Shown in pieces: positions 29,029 through 38,128 of a stretch of DNA of 64,000 nucleotides. The translations under genes and the position numbers were made by a program. Positions within the stretch are counted from its first letter, which is position 1; each line of letters begins with the position of its first letter. The notes below the pieces were generated by a model, which was not told the origin of the DNA, searched no databases, and worked only from the letters and a program-made list of their open reading frames with translations. This stretch comes from Piscinibacter lacus (lineage in GTDB: Bacteria > Pseudomonadota > Gammaproteobacteria > Burkholderiales > Burkholderiaceae_C), in the NCBI RefSeq assembly GCF_016735685.1, contig NZ_JAERRA010000001.1, positions 62,001 through 126,000 on the forward strand. The letters run 5' to 3'.

Positions 29029-29056
29029 ACGGGATTACCCGTGACCGGCCGGTCAC
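29029..29056. promoter_or_regulatory. Two abutting palindromes in the nit/MocR divergent region
   Basis: ACGGG-ATTA-CCCGT (29029-29042) runs into the perfect 16-bp palindrome GTGACCGGCCGGTCAC (29041-29056). Both are candidate operators. They sit about 150 bp upstream of the sigma-54 site, a usual distance for an activator. Confidence 0.5.
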
Positions 29057-29124
29057 CGGCATGGAGGCTCGCGATCGGGCGCACCGGCAGGTGGCGCGCG
29101 GCCGCACCGGCGCAGGGGCGGATC

Positions 29125-29147
29125 TGCAATCAAGCCGCGCGATCAAG
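29125..29147 (+). promoter_or_regulatory. TGCAATCAAG repeat, second pair
   Basis: An exact TGCAATCAAG at 29125-29134 and a half-copy CGCGATCAAG ending at 29147, a direct repeat with 13-bp offset. It lies about 90 bp before the MocR start codon. Confidence 0.6.
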
Positions 29148-29192
29148 CCGTGCTGGTGCGGCCGGCCGGCGGGCCGGGGCCGGCACGTCTCA

Positions 29193-29224
29193 TGCAATCA
29201 AGTCGGCATGCGCCTGCAATCAAG
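29193..29224 (+). promoter_or_regulatory. TGCAATCAAG repeat, third pair (22-bp spacing)
   Basis: Two exact TGCAATCAAG copies at 29193-29202 and 29215-29224, 22 bp apart, that is two helical turns. The second ends 12 bp before the MocR ATG, where a bound protein would block its own gene. This arrangement suggests autoregulation. Confidence 0.65.
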
Positions 29225-29236
29225 AGCCCGCCCCGC

Positions 29237-30664
29237 ATGAGCCCCCTGCCGGCCCACTGGCGCCGCCGCCTTCAGCAGCCCGACCGGCCGGCCTACCTGC
29301 TGCTGGCCGAGCTGATCGCCGAGGACGTGCGCAGCGGCCGCCTGGTCGCGCGCGACCGCCTGCCGACGCTGCGCGAGCTGGCCCAGGCGACCGGGCTGAA
29401 CTACACGACGGTCGCGCGGGGTTATGCCGAGGCGCAGCGCCGCGGCCTGATCGATGCACAGAGCGGCCGCGGCAGCTATGTGCGCGGCAGCGCGCCGGCC
29501 CTGCCGCTGCGCGGCGGCGCAGCGATGACGATGAACCTGCCGCCCGAGCCCGACGACCCGGCCCTGCTGGCGCGCATCCGCGAGGGCGCGCAAGCCGTGT
29601 TCGGCGAGGCCGACCTGCATGCGCTGCTGCGCTACCAGGCCTTCGGCGGCAGCGCCGAGGACCGCGCCGCCGGGGCCGACTGGCTGGCTGCGCAAGTGCC
29701 GGGCGTGACGGCCGAACGCACCCTGGTCGCGCCGGGCATCCACAGCGTGCTGGTGGCGCTGATCTCGCAGTTCGCGCGGCCGGGGCAGTTGATCTGCGTG
29801 GAATGCCTGGGCTACCCGGGGCTCAAGGCGATCGCCGCGCAACTGGGCGTGCAACTGCATGCCCTGCCCTGCGACGAGGAAGGTCCGAGCGCCCTGGCCT
29901 TCGAACATGCCTGCAAGCACTTGCAGCCCCGCGCGCTCTACCTGAACCCGACGCTGCAGAACCCCTCGACGCTGACCATCAGCCGCGCCCGCCGCGAGCT
30001 GCTGGCCGACCTGGCCCTGCATCACAGCGTGCCGATCATCGAGGACGAGGCCTACGCCATGCTGCCCGCGCGGCTGGATGCGCCGGCCCTGTCCACCCTG
30101 GCGCCGGGCCTGGGCTGGTATGTGAGCGGCCTGTCGAAGTGCTTCGGCGCCGGCCTGCGCACCGCCTATGTGGCCGCGCCGAGCGCGCGCGAGGCCGAGC
30201 GCCTGGCCGGCACGCTGCGCGGCCTGTCGGTGATGGCCTCGCCGCTCAGCAATGCGCTGGCGACCCGCTGGCTGCGCGACGGCACCGCCGCGCGCATGCT
30301 GGACGCCGTGCGCCAGATCGGCCGCGAGCGCCAGGCCCTGGCCCGCGAGCTGCTCGGCGCGGTGATGCCGGCCCGCACCCAGGGCGCGCCCGGCGGGCCG
30401 CCGGGCTTGATCGCGCCGGAGGATGGCTTCCATGCCTGGCTGCGCCTGGGCCCGCCCTGGCAGCCGGTCGAGCTGGCCGCCTGGCTGCGCGACCAGGGCG
30501 TGGGCGCGGTCGCGAGCGTCGCCTTCTCGACCGACGGCGACCCGCCCGATGCGCTGCGCCTGTGCCTGGGCGGGCCGCAGTCGCATGCCGACTGCCGGGC
30601 CATGCTCGGCCGCCTGGCCGAGGCGCTGGACCATCCGCGCGCCGCCCAGGGCGCGGCGATGTAG
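29237..30664 (+). CDS. MocR/GntR-type regulator with aminotransferase-like domain
   Basis: 475 residues. The N-terminal winged helix (about residues 15-85) has RLPTLRELAQATGLNYTTVARGYAEA. The remainder is a fold-type I aminotransferase domain with the PLP-binding lysine in SGLSKCFGAG (Lys301), NPTLQNPSTLT and EDEAYAM. MocR regulators use PLP or an amine/amino acid to sense metabolites. The ATG at 29237 is preferred, since an upstream GTG at 29150 would place two TGCAATCAAG operators inside the gene. It is divergent from the nit cluster and so is its likely regulator. Confidence 0.88.
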   Translation: MSPLPAHWRRRLQQPDRPAYLLLAELIAEDVRSGRLVARDRLPTLRELAQATGLNYTTVARGYAEAQRRGLIDAQSGRGSYVRGSAPALPLRGGAAMTMNLPPEPDDPALLARIREGAQAVFGEADLHALLRYQAFGGSAEDRAAGADWLAAQVPGVTAERTLVAPGIHSVLVALISQFARPGQLICVECLGYPGLKAIAAQLGVQLHALPCDEEGPSALAFEHACKHLQPRALYLNPTLQNPSTLTISRARRELLADLALHHSVPIIEDEAYAMLPARLDAPALSTLAPGLGWYVSGLSKCFGAGLRTAYVAAPSAREAERLAGTLRGLSVMASPLSNALATRWLRDGTAARMLDAVRQIGRERQALARELLGAVMPARTQGAPGGPPGLIAPEDGFHAWLRLGPPWQPVELAAWLRDQGVGAVASVAFSTDGDPPDALRLCLGGPQSHADCRAMLGRLAEALDHPRAAQGAAM

Positions 30665-30717
30665 GCCGGGCCGGGCGCGCGCCGCAGGCGGCGTTCGGGG
30701 CCATGGAGGCCCCCACC

Positions 30718-30723
30718 TACAAT
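30718..30723 (+). promoter_or_regulatory. Candidate -10 element for yajC-secD-secF
   Basis: TACAAT in the context CACCTACAATCCCGCGC, 106 bp before the yajC start. This is a common promoter look in this group. A recognisable -35 is missing, so confidence is modest. Confidence 0.4.
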
Positions 30724-30828
30724 CCCGCGCTTCATGCGCCCGGCGCGCCACGGTGAGCCGTGCGCCGCCCCGGTCGCCCGCGCGGGCCGGCCCGCGACCC
30801 AACCGACCCCTCCACGAAGGATCCGATC

Positions 30829-31161
30829 GTGTTCATTGCCCAAGCCTTTGCCCAGACCGCCCCCGCCGCCGCGCCTGCCGGCGGCCCGGAGTCCAGCCTG
30901 CTGTCAATGCTGCCGCTGCTGCTGATGTTCGTGGTGCTGTACTTCGTGATGATCCGGCCGCAGATGAAGAAGCAGAAGGAGCACAAGGCCATGATCGACG
31001 CCCTGGCCAAGGGCGACGAGGTCGTCACCGGCGGCGGCCTGCTGGGCCGGGTGAGCAAGCTGGGCGAGGCGATCCTGCATGTGGAACTGGCCGACGGTGT
31101 CGAGGTCCAGATCCAGCGCCAAGCCGTGGTGCAGGTGCTGCCCAAGGGCACGCTGAAGTGA
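30829..31161 (+). CDS. yajC: Preprotein translocase accessory subunit YajC
   Basis: 110 residues with a single membrane helix (MLPLLLMFVVLYFVMIRPQMKKQKEHKAM) and a cytoplasmic part with GDEVVTGGGLLGRVSKLGE. It accompanies SecDF in the Sec translocon. The GTG at 30829 is chosen: it gives MFIAQAFAQ, the usual start, and has AAGGA upstream. An upstream ATG in frame would add 23 residues of junk. The usual upstream genes queA and tgt are not here; a MocR gene takes that place. Confidence 0.93.
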   Translation: MFIAQAFAQTAPAAAPAGGPESSLLSMLPLLLMFVVLYFVMIRPQMKKQKEHKAMIDALAKGDEVVTGGGLLGRVSKLGEAILHVELADGVEVQIQRQAVVQVLPKGTLK

Positions 31162-31196
31162 TCCGGGCGGCCCGCCGGCCGCCCCCGAGCCCCACC

Positions 31197-31234
31197 GCAA
31201 GGCCGCGGACGCCCGCCGGGCGCCGCGGCCTTGC
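31197..31234. terminator. Long hairpin between yajC and secD
   Basis: GCAAGGCCGCGG (31197-31208) pairs with CCGCGGCCTTGC (31223-31234), and inside it CGCCC pairs with GGGCG around a GCC loop, leaving one bulged A. This gives a 17-bp GC stem without a U-tract, 45 bp before secD. It may attenuate read-through from yajC or stabilise the transcript. Confidence 0.5.
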
Positions 31235-31278
31235 CCCCAAGAAGAAGCCCCCTGCACGGGGCCTGCGAGGATGAGGCA

Positions 31279-33168
31279 ATGAATCGTTATCCCTGGTGGA
31301 AGTACGCGATCCTGGTGGTCGCGCTGGTCGTCGGCCTGCTCTACGCGCTGCCCAACCTCTATGGCGAGGCGCCGGCGGTGCAGGTCTCCAGCGGCAAGGC
31401 CACCGTCAAGGTGACGGCCGAGCTGCTGCCGCGCGTGGAAGGCGCGCTGCGCGAAGCCGGGGTGAATGCCGACTTCGTGCAGCTCGAAGGCAGCTCGATC
31501 CGCGCCCGCTTCGAGAACACCGACACCCAGATCAAGGCCAAGGACGCGATCGCCAAGGCCCTGAACCCCGACCCGGCCGACCCCGGCTACATCGTCGCGC
31601 TCAACCTGGTCAGCCGCTCGCCGGCCTGGCTGGGCAGCCTGCATGCCCTGCCCATGTACCTGGGCCTGGACCTGCGCGGCGGCGTGCACTTCCTGATGCA
31701 GGTCGACATGCCCGCGGCCCTGGACCGCCGCATCGAGGCCCTGGGCGCCGACATGCGCACCGTGCTGCGTGACAAGGGCATCCGCCATGCCGGCGTGAAC
31801 CGCGAAGGCCGCCGCATCGACCTGCGCTTCCGCGATGCCGAAACCCGCATCAAGGCACGCGAGGCCCTGCTGGAGGCCCTGCCCGACCTGAACTTCGCCG
31901 ACGCCGCCGACGGCAGCGACCTGCTGCTGCGCGCCACGCTCAAGCCCGAGGCCGCGCTGCGCCTGCAAGACCAGGCGCTCAAGCAGAACATCAACACCCT
32001 GCACAACCGGATCAATGAACTCGGCGTGGCCGAGCCGGTGATCCAGCAGCAGGGCGCCGACCGCGTCGTGGTGCAACTGCCCGGCGTGCAGGACACCGCC
32101 AAGGCCAAGGACATCATCGGCCGCACCGCCACGCTGGAAGTGCGCATGGTCGACGACAGCCCCGAGGCCCTGGGCGGCCTGAACGGCGGCGTGCTGCCGC
32201 TGGGCACCGAGCGCTTCCAGGACCGCAACGGCCAGGCCATCGTCGTCAAGAAGGCCGTGGTGCTGACCGGCGAGAACCTGACCGACGCCCAGCCCGGCTT
32301 CGACGGCCAGACCCAGGAGCCGACCGTCAACCTGACGCTCGACGGCAAGGGCGCGCGCATCTTCCGCGACGTGACGCGCGAGAACGTCGGCAAGCGCATG
32401 GCCATCCTGCTGTTCGAGAAGGGCCGTGGCGAGGTGGTGACCGCGCCGGTGATCCGCAGCGAGATCGGCGGCGGCCGGGTGCAGATCAGCGGCCGCATGA
32501 CGACGCAGGAAGCCAATGACACCGCGCTGCTGCTGCGCGCCGGCTCGCTGGCCGCACCGATGGAGATCATCGAGGAGCGCACCATCGGCCCGAGCCTGGG
32601 CGCCGAGAACATCGCCAAGGGCTTCAACAGCGTGATGTGGGGCTTCGCGGCCATCGCGGTCTTCATGTGCGCCTACTACATGCTGTTCGGCGTGTTCTCC
32701 TCGCTGGCGCTGGCGCTGAACCTGCTGCTGCTGACGGCCGTGCTGTCGATGCTGCAAGCCACGCTGACGCTGCCGGGCATCGCCGCCATCGCCCTGACCC
32801 TGGGCATGGCGATCGACGCGAACGTGCTGATCAACGAGCGGGTTCGTGAGGAACTGCGCAATGGCGCGGCGCCGCAGACGGCCATCCACCTCGGCTACGA
32901 GCGGGCTTTTGCGACCATCCTCGACTCGAACATCACCACGCTGATCGCGGGCGTGGCCCTGCTGGCCTTCGGTTCCGGCCCGGTGCGCGGCTTTGCCGTC
33001 GTGCACTGCCTGGGCATCCTGACCTCGATGTTCTCGGCGGTGCTGTTCTCGCGCGGCCTGGTCAACCTCTGGTACGGCCGCCAGAAGAAGCTGAAGACGG
33101 TGTCCATCGGCCAGGTCTGGAAGCCCCAGACGACGACTCCCGGCTCGACCCCGGCCCCGCGCGGCTGA
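31279..33168 (+). CDS. secD: Protein translocase subunit SecD
   Basis: 629 residues with six expected membrane helices and a large periplasmic part. SecDF use the proton gradient to pull proteins through the Sec channel. Seen: N-terminal helix YPWWKYAILVVALVVGLLYALPNLYGE, the motif LGLDLRGGVHFLMQVD, and the C-terminal RND-like block ALTLGMAIDANVLINERVREE and GFAVVHCLGILTSMFSAVLFSR. The ATG at 31279 is 117 bp after the yajC stop. secF follows after 35 bp. Confidence 0.95.
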   Translation: MNRYPWWKYAILVVALVVGLLYALPNLYGEAPAVQVSSGKATVKVTAELLPRVEGALREAGVNADFVQLEGSSIRARFENTDTQIKAKDAIAKALNPDPADPGYIVALNLVSRSPAWLGSLHALPMYLGLDLRGGVHFLMQVDMPAALDRRIEALGADMRTVLRDKGIRHAGVNREGRRIDLRFRDAETRIKAREALLEALPDLNFADAADGSDLLLRATLKPEAALRLQDQALKQNINTLHNRINELGVAEPVIQQQGADRVVVQLPGVQDTAKAKDIIGRTATLEVRMVDDSPEALGGLNGGVLPLGTERFQDRNGQAIVVKKAVVLTGENLTDAQPGFDGQTQEPTVNLTLDGKGARIFRDVTRENVGKRMAILLFEKGRGEVVTAPVIRSEIGGGRVQISGRMTTQEANDTALLLRAGSLAAPMEIIEERTIGPSLGAENIAKGFNSVMWGFAAIAVFMCAYYMLFGVFSSLALALNLLLLTAVLSMLQATLTLPGIAAIALTLGMAIDANVLINERVREELRNGAAPQTAIHLGYERAFATILDSNITTLIAGVALLAFGSGPVRGFAVVHCLGILTSMFSAVLFSRGLVNLWYGRQKKLKTVSIGQVWKPQTTTPGSTPAPRG

Positions 33169-33203
33169 GGCCGTCCCGAAGCGCGATTCCCCAAGGACCT
33201 CCC

Positions 33204-34247
33204 ATGGAGCTTTTCCGCATCCGCAGCGACATCCCCTTCATGCGCCATGCCCTGGTGCTGAACGCGATCTCCCTGCTCACCTTCGTCGCCGCGGTCTTCT
33301 TCATCGCCACCCGCGGCCTGCACCTTTCGATCGAGTTCACCGGCGGCACCGTGCTGGAGGTGGCCTACACCCAGGCCGCCGACATCGACAAGGTGCGCAG
33401 CGCCGTCGAGGCCCAGAAGCTCGGCGAGGTGCAGGTGCAGAACTTCGGCAGCTCGCGCGACGTGCTGATCCGCCTGCCCCTGCGCGGCGAGAACAGCGCC
33501 GCCGCCCAGCAGACCCTGGTCGATTCGGTCTTCAGTACCCTGTGCACGGCCGAGTCGGGCACGGTCAGCCGCATCGAATCGGTCTCGGCCGAAGGCGAGC
33601 AGCTCAGCCGCCAGGCCTGCATGGCCGGCGAAGCCGAGCCGGTGACGCTCAAGCGCAGCGAGTTCGTCGGCCCCTCGGTGGGCGCCGAACTGGCCCGCGA
33701 CGGCGCCATCGCCCTGGCCGTGACCATCGTCGGGATCATGATCTACCTGGCGATCCGCTTCGAATGGAAGTTCGCGGTGGCCGGCATCGTCGCCAACCTG
33801 CACGACGTGATCATCATCCTGGGCTTCTTCGCCTTCTTCCAGTGGGAGTTCTCGCTCTCGGTGCTGGCGGCGGTGCTGGCGGTGCTGGGCTACTCGGTCA
33901 ACGAGTCGGTGGTGATCTTCGACCGCGTGCGCGAGGCCTTCCGCAAGTTCCGCAAGCTCGACACGCCGCAGGTCATCGACCACGCCATCACCAGCACGAT
34001 CAGCCGCACCGTCATCACCCACGGCTCGACGCAGATCATGGTGCTGTCGATGCTGATCTTCGGCGGCGCGACCCTGCACTACTTCGCGCTGGCGCTGACC
34101 ATCGGCATCCTGTTCGGCATCTATTCCTCGGTCTTCGTGGCCGCGGCGATCGCGATGTGGCTGGGCGTCAAGCGCGAGGACCTGATCAAGGCGCCGGTGC
34201 GCCGCGAGGGCGATCCGGACGATCCCAACGCGGGCGCGGTGGTCTGA
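33204..34247 (+). CDS. secF: Protein translocase subunit SecF
   Basis: 347 residues, partner of SecD. Opening MELFRIRSDIPFMRHALVLNAIS, then the LSIEFTGGTVLEV motif, and SVNESVVIFDRVREAFRK with the membrane helices around it. The C-terminus is a short acidic tail. A good CAAGGAC ribosome site lies upstream. The next gene starts 8 bp after its stop. Confidence 0.95.
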   Translation: MELFRIRSDIPFMRHALVLNAISLLTFVAAVFFIATRGLHLSIEFTGGTVLEVAYTQAADIDKVRSAVEAQKLGEVQVQNFGSSRDVLIRLPLRGENSAAAQQTLVDSVFSTLCTAESGTVSRIESVSAEGEQLSRQACMAGEAEPVTLKRSEFVGPSVGAELARDGAIALAVTIVGIMIYLAIRFEWKFAVAGIVANLHDVIIILGFFAFFQWEFSLSVLAAVLAVLGYSVNESVVIFDRVREAFRKFRKLDTPQVIDHAITSTISRTVITHGSTQIMVLSMLIFGGATLHYFALALTIGILFGIYSSVFVAAAIAMWLGVKREDLIKAPVRREGDPDDPNAGAVV

Positions 34248-34255
34248 CCCCTGGC

Positions 34256-36367
34256 GTGGACGGGACGCGCCAGCCCCCTCCCCCGCCCGACCCGGCTGCC
34301 GCGCAGGCCCGGGCGGCCCTGGCCCGAGGCTGGGCGGAGGGGCTCGCGCCCGGCCTGAAGCTGCTGGCCGAAGCCGCCGCGCAACTGGCCGCCAGCGCCC
34401 AGCCGGCGCCCGAGCTGCGCCTGCGCCGCCAGCGCGCGGCCCGCGAACTGGCCAGCGCCCGCGAGACCCTGGGCTGCCTGCTGGCGCGGGTCTTCGCGCC
34501 GGATGCCGGCGATTCCGAGGCCCTGCCGCTGCTGCAGTTCGTCGAGGATGAAAGCGGCGACCGCGAGATCCTCGCCTCGCGCCTGGCCCTGGCCCTGGGC
34601 GAGGCCGCCGGCGCCGAGGGCCTGCGACTGCAACAGCACCTGCGGGCGCTGGCGGACCCGCTGCATGCCGAAGCGCCGGCCGCGCTGGCCCGGCAGATCG
34701 TCGAACGCTGGCAGCGTGCCGACCTGGCCCTGGCCCACTGGCGCACCCTGCAAGCCTTGCTGCACAACCACTTCGGCCGGCTGTATGCGCAGGCGGTGCG
34801 GGACGGGCTCGCGGTGTTGGACGGGCAGGCGGCGCCGGGCGGCAGCCCGGTCGCCGACCGGCCCGGCCCGCTGCTCGACGCCGCCACCGGCCTGCCTCCG
34901 GCGCCGCCCGATGCCGGGCCGCGCCTGCTCGATCGCCTGCATGCCCTGGCGGCCGGCGAGGCCGGGCCGCCCTCCCTGCTGCCGGCCAGCCCGGCCCTGG
35001 CCGCAGCCATTGCCGAGGCCCAGCGCGAGCCGCTGCTGCCCGTCGGCGAAGCCTGGACGGTGCCGGGCGAGGCCCTCTTCGACCGCCTGCACGACCGCAC
35101 CCTGGCGCTGAAGGCCGTCACCGACCGGCCCAGCCAGCGCGCGACCATCGAGATCGTCGCGCTCATGTTCCAGAGCCTGCTCGGCGAGGAGCGCCTGCCC
35201 GCCGCGCTGCGCCTGGGCCTGGCCCGGCTGCAACTGCCGGTGCTGCGGGTGGCGCTGGACGAGCCCGAGGTCTTCGGCCAGGCCAGCCATCCCGCGCGCC
35301 GGCTGATCGACCGCCTGGGCGCCTGCGCCCTGGGCTTCGAGCCCGGCCCGCCGGCCGCCGATGCGGCCCTGGGCAACGAGCTGGAGCGCCTGGTGCATCT
35401 GGTCGAGGCCTATCCGGACAGCGGCCGGCGCGTCTTCGAAACCGCGCTGGCCGAGTTCGAGGCCTTCGTCGCCGGTCCGCTTCAGCAGGCGAGCGGCGGC
35501 CCGGGCCCGCAGGCCCTGCCGCTGGTCCAGCGCATGGAGGAACGCGAGGCGCGCGTCGTGCAGGCCACCGTGGTGCTGCGCGAGCTGCTGGCCGGCGAGC
35601 TGCCGCCGCCGCGGCTGCGCGACTTCCTCTTCCATGTCTGGGCCGAGGTGCTGGCCACCACCGCCTTGCAGACCGGCGACCTGGATAGCCCCGCCTGCCT
35701 GCGGCTGCGCGCCGCGGCGGGCGAGCTGCTGTGGCTGAGCCAGGCCAAGCACGACCGTGCCGAGCGCGCCGAAGCCCTGCGCCGCCTGCCGCCGCTGATG
35801 CTGGACCTGCGCGAGGGCATGCGCCAGGCCGGCCTGGCGCCACACCAGCAGGACGAGCATCTGCGCAGCTTGCAGGCCCTGCTGCACGAGGCCTTCTCGG
35901 CCCGCGGCACGGACGAAGACCTGGCCGCCCGCCTGGCCGGCCTGGGCCGGCGCCTGGACGCGCTGGAGGGCCTCAGCCCCGACGCCGGCCGGATGGCCGA
36001 GGACGCCGTGCTCGCCATCGAACAGGCCGAGGGCGCAGGCCCGCCCCTGCATCTGGTGCGCAGCGGCGGCCTGCCGCCCAGCACGCCGACGCTGGCGCGT
36101 GCGGCCGAGCTGGCCGTGGGATCGTGGTTCCGCTGGCAGCCCGGCGCGGGCCGCAGCGAGCTGCTGCAACTCGCCTGGATGGGGCGGCGCAAGCGCCTGG
36201 CCCTGCTGCTGGGCCGGGACGGCCGGGCCTGGCTGTTTCCGCTGACGCGGCTGGCCGCGCATCTGCAGGCCGGCAGCCTGGAGCCGGCGGAAACCGAGGC
36301 CTGGAGCGCCCGCGCGCTGCGCGAAACCCTGGCCCGCCTGGACGCCGAGCCGCAGCGCCTGCGCTGA
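34256..36367 (+). CDS. DUF1631 family protein
   Basis: 703 residues, mostly helical, without catalytic motifs. The style is DUF1631: QAVRDGLAVLDGQ, DRPSQRATIEIVALMFQSLLGEERLPAALRLGLARLQLPVLRVALDEPEVFGQASHPARRLIDRLG and a C-terminal part LAVGSWFRWQPGAGRSELLQLAWMGRRKRL. The latter has the look of a PilZ-like barrel, which would bind c-di-GMP if real. No start is certain: GTG at 34256 gives MDGTRQ and follows secF by 8 bp. It converges with smg. Confidence 0.78.
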   Translation: MDGTRQPPPPPDPAAAQARAALARGWAEGLAPGLKLLAEAAAQLAASAQPAPELRLRRQRAARELASARETLGCLLARVFAPDAGDSEALPLLQFVEDESGDREILASRLALALGEAAGAEGLRLQQHLRALADPLHAEAPAALARQIVERWQRADLALAHWRTLQALLHNHFGRLYAQAVRDGLAVLDGQAAPGGSPVADRPGPLLDAATGLPPAPPDAGPRLLDRLHALAAGEAGPPSLLPASPALAAAIAEAQREPLLPVGEAWTVPGEALFDRLHDRTLALKAVTDRPSQRATIEIVALMFQSLLGEERLPAALRLGLARLQLPVLRVALDEPEVFGQASHPARRLIDRLGACALGFEPGPPAADAALGNELERLVHLVEAYPDSGRRVFETALAEFEAFVAGPLQQASGGPGPQALPLVQRMEEREARVVQATVVLRELLAGELPPPRLRDFLFHVWAEVLATTALQTGDLDSPACLRLRAAAGELLWLSQAKHDRAERAEALRRLPPLMLDLREGMRQAGLAPHQQDEHLRSLQALLHEAFSARGTDEDLAARLAGLGRRLDALEGLSPDAGRMAEDAVLAIEQAEGAGPPLHLVRSGGLPPSTPTLARAAELAVGSWFRWQPGAGRSELLQLAWMGRRKRLALLLGRDGRAWLFPLTRLAAHLQAGSLEPAETEAWSARALRETLARLDAEPQRLR

Positions 36368-36395
36368 GCGCTTCAGAGCCGGTCCCGGCCGGCCT

Positions 36396-36848
36396 TCAGT
36401 GGATAAGCCGGTCTTCGTCGGCGACGAAAAGCTCGTCGAGGATGAGCGCATCGGGCTCTTCGCCCAGGCTCCAGAAGACCATCAACACGATGATCTTCAA
36501 GTCTTCCAGCGGCAGCGGGCCGCCGGGGATGGCCATCGCGCGGTCGATCACCATCTCGCGCATCGGCGGGCGCAGCACGCCGGCCGAGGCGAGGAAGCTG
36601 ATGAAGCCGATCGAGGCTTCGCCGAGGTGCTCGGATTCGGCGTCGGTGTAGACGCGCAGGCCCGAGCCGGGCGCGGCATGCTCGGCCGAGTCGGCAGCGC
36701 CGGCCAGGCCTTCCAGCCAATCCAGGGCCTCCTGGATCTCCTCGCGCTCGAAACCCACCGCGGAGAGCTTGCGCGAAAGCTGCCGGGGCTCGGGACAAGC
36801 GTCCGGCCGCCAGTAGTTTTCGTACAGGTAAACGAGCACATCGAACAT
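36396..36848 (-). CDS. smg: Smg (DUF494) family protein
   Basis: 150 residues of the DUF494 family whose gene usually sits beside dprA, as here (68-bp gap). Function is not established. The conserved N-terminus is MFDVLVYLYENYW, with the block SEHLGEASIGFISFLASAGVL and ILDELFVADEDRLIH at the end. The ATG at 36848 is preferred because AAGG lies eight bases upstream; a GTG nine bases further up (36857) is also possible. Confidence 0.88.
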   Translation of the reverse strand: MFDVLVYLYENYWRPDACPEPRQLSRKLSAVGFEREEIQEALDWLEGLAGAADSAEHAAPGSGLRVYTDAESEHLGEASIGFISFLASAGVLRPPMREMVIDRAMAIPGGPLPLEDLKIIVLMVFWSLGEEPDALILDELFVADEDRLIH

Positions 36849-36916
36849 GTTTTCCACCTTACCACAGGCGCTTTGATCGGCCGTGCGGCGTCGATGCCGG
36901 CCCTGCGACCGGCGTC

Positions 36917-38116
36917 TCAGGCCCGGCCGCGGCGCTGCACGCGGCCGCCGCCCAGGCGGGCCAGACGGCCGTCCAGCTCCAGCGCCAGCAACTGCACATT
37001 GAGGCTCGCGGCGTCCAGGCCGGTGCGGGCGACCAGGGTGTCGAGGTCGACCGGATCGTGGCCGAGGGCGCGCAGGAGCGGGTCGGTCTCGTCCCCTTCA
37101 GCGGTGGGTTGGGCGGTGGGCTCGGCGCCGGATGCGCCCGTGGCCTCGCCCGGTTCTGCGACCGGGCCTTCCACCGCCACCACCCGCGGCGCCGCATCGG
37201 CCAGCCGCCCGGCCAGCACGCCCCCCAGGGCATCGAGCACGTCGTCAACCGTCTCCACAAGCTGCGCGCCCTGCTTGATCAGGCTGTGGCAGCCGCGTGA
37301 CTGCGGGCTGTCGATGGAGCCGGGGATGGCCAGCACCTCGCGGCCGGCCTCAGCGGCCAGCCGGGCGGTGATCAGCGAGCCCGAGGCCAGCGCCGCCTCG
37401 ATCACCAGCGTGCCCTGGCCCAGGCCGGCGATCAGCCGGTTGCGGCGCGGGAAGTTTGCCGCCAGCGGCGGCGTGCCCAGCGGGTACTCGCTGAGCAACA
37501 GGCCGTCGGCGACGATGCGCCGCGCCAGGGCGGCATGCGAAGCCGGGTAGAGGCGGTCGATGCCGGTGCCGATCACGGCCAGCGTGCCGGCGCCGCCCGC
37601 CGCGGCCAGGGCGCCCTCATGCGCCGCCGCGTCGATGCCGCGCGCCAGGCCGGAGACGATCAGCAGGCCGCGCGCCGCCAGGTCCCGGGCGAAGGCGCGG
37701 GCATGGTCCGCCCCGGCCGGGGTGGGGTTGCGGCTGCCGACCACCGCCAGGGCGGGTGCCGCCAGCCGGTCCAGCAGGCCCTCGGCATAGAGCCAGAGCG
37801 GCGGATCGGGCAGGCTGAGCAAGGCCTCGGGGTAATCGGCATCGCCCAGGGCCAGCAGATGGCGCTGCGGCGCGCCGGCCTGCCAGGCCTCGACAGCGGC
37901 CAGGCGCCGGGCCCAGGCCTCGGGCGCCTCAGCCGGCCGGGCCGGGGCGCCGACGAAGGCATGGCGCTGCGCCTCGGGCAGGGCCTGCACCTGCTCGGGC
38001 CCGCCGAAGCGGCGCAGCAGGGCGCGTTGCGCGGCCGGGCGGTGGCCGCTGGATTCGACCAGCCAGAGCCAGGCCCGGCGCTCGGGCGGCAGCGGCTGCG
38101 GGGCGGGGGCCTGCAT
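36917..38116 (-). CDS. dprA: DNA-processing protein DprA
   Basis: 399 residues. DprA loads RecA on incoming single-stranded DNA in natural transformation. Central Rossmann-like domain has [49 protein letters not shown] and [14 protein letters not shown]. The last 60 residues form a winged-helix-type domain ([36 protein letters not shown]). It is followed by smg and preceded by a LysM gene on the same strand (12-bp gap). No other competence gene is in the window. Confidence 0.94.
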   Translation of the reverse strand: MQAPAPQPLPPERRAWLWLVESSGHRPAAQRALLRRFGGPEQVQALPEAQRHAFVGAPARPAEAPEAWARRLAAVEAWQAGAPQRHLLALGDADYPEALLSLPDPPLWLYAEGLLDRLAAPALAVVGSRNPTPAGADHARAFARDLAARGLLIVSGLARGIDAAAHEGALAAAGGAGTLAVIGTGIDRLYPASHAALARRIVADGLLLSEYPLGTPPLAANFPRRNRLIAGLGQGTLVIEAALASGSLITARLAAEAGREVLAIPGSIDSPQSRGCHSLIKQGAQLVETVDDVLDALGGVLAGRLADAAPRVVAVEGPVAEPGEATGASGAEPTAQPTAEGDETDPLLRALGHDPVDLDTLVARTGLDAASLNVQLLALELDGRLARLGGGRVQRRGRA

Positions 38117-38128
38117 GGGGGCCGTCGC

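Larger units (their letters stand above)
28813..29236. promoter_or_regulatory. 424-bp divergent regulatory region between nitB and the MocR gene
   Basis: No gene is credible here. The region holds a sigma-54 promoter for nitB (28887-28902, minus strand), four exact TGCAATCAAG repeats (28931, 29125, 29193 and 29215) plus two GATCAAG half-copies, and two touching palindromes at 29029-29056. A weak inverted pair GCACC-ggca-GGTGG at 29081-29095 might be an NtrC-type site. This density of signals shows that the cluster is tightly regulated. Confidence 0.75.

Noticed and set aside
29081..29095. NtrC binding site GCACC-ggca-GGTGG
   Set aside because: Spacing and flanks deviate from the TGCACC-N5-GGTGCA form; kept only as a weak possibility.
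27391..30756. 1121-codon open frame on the plus strand across nitC, nitB and the MocR gene
   Set aside because: Runs antisense to two cluster genes and out of frame through the MocR gene; composition is that of a shadow frame.
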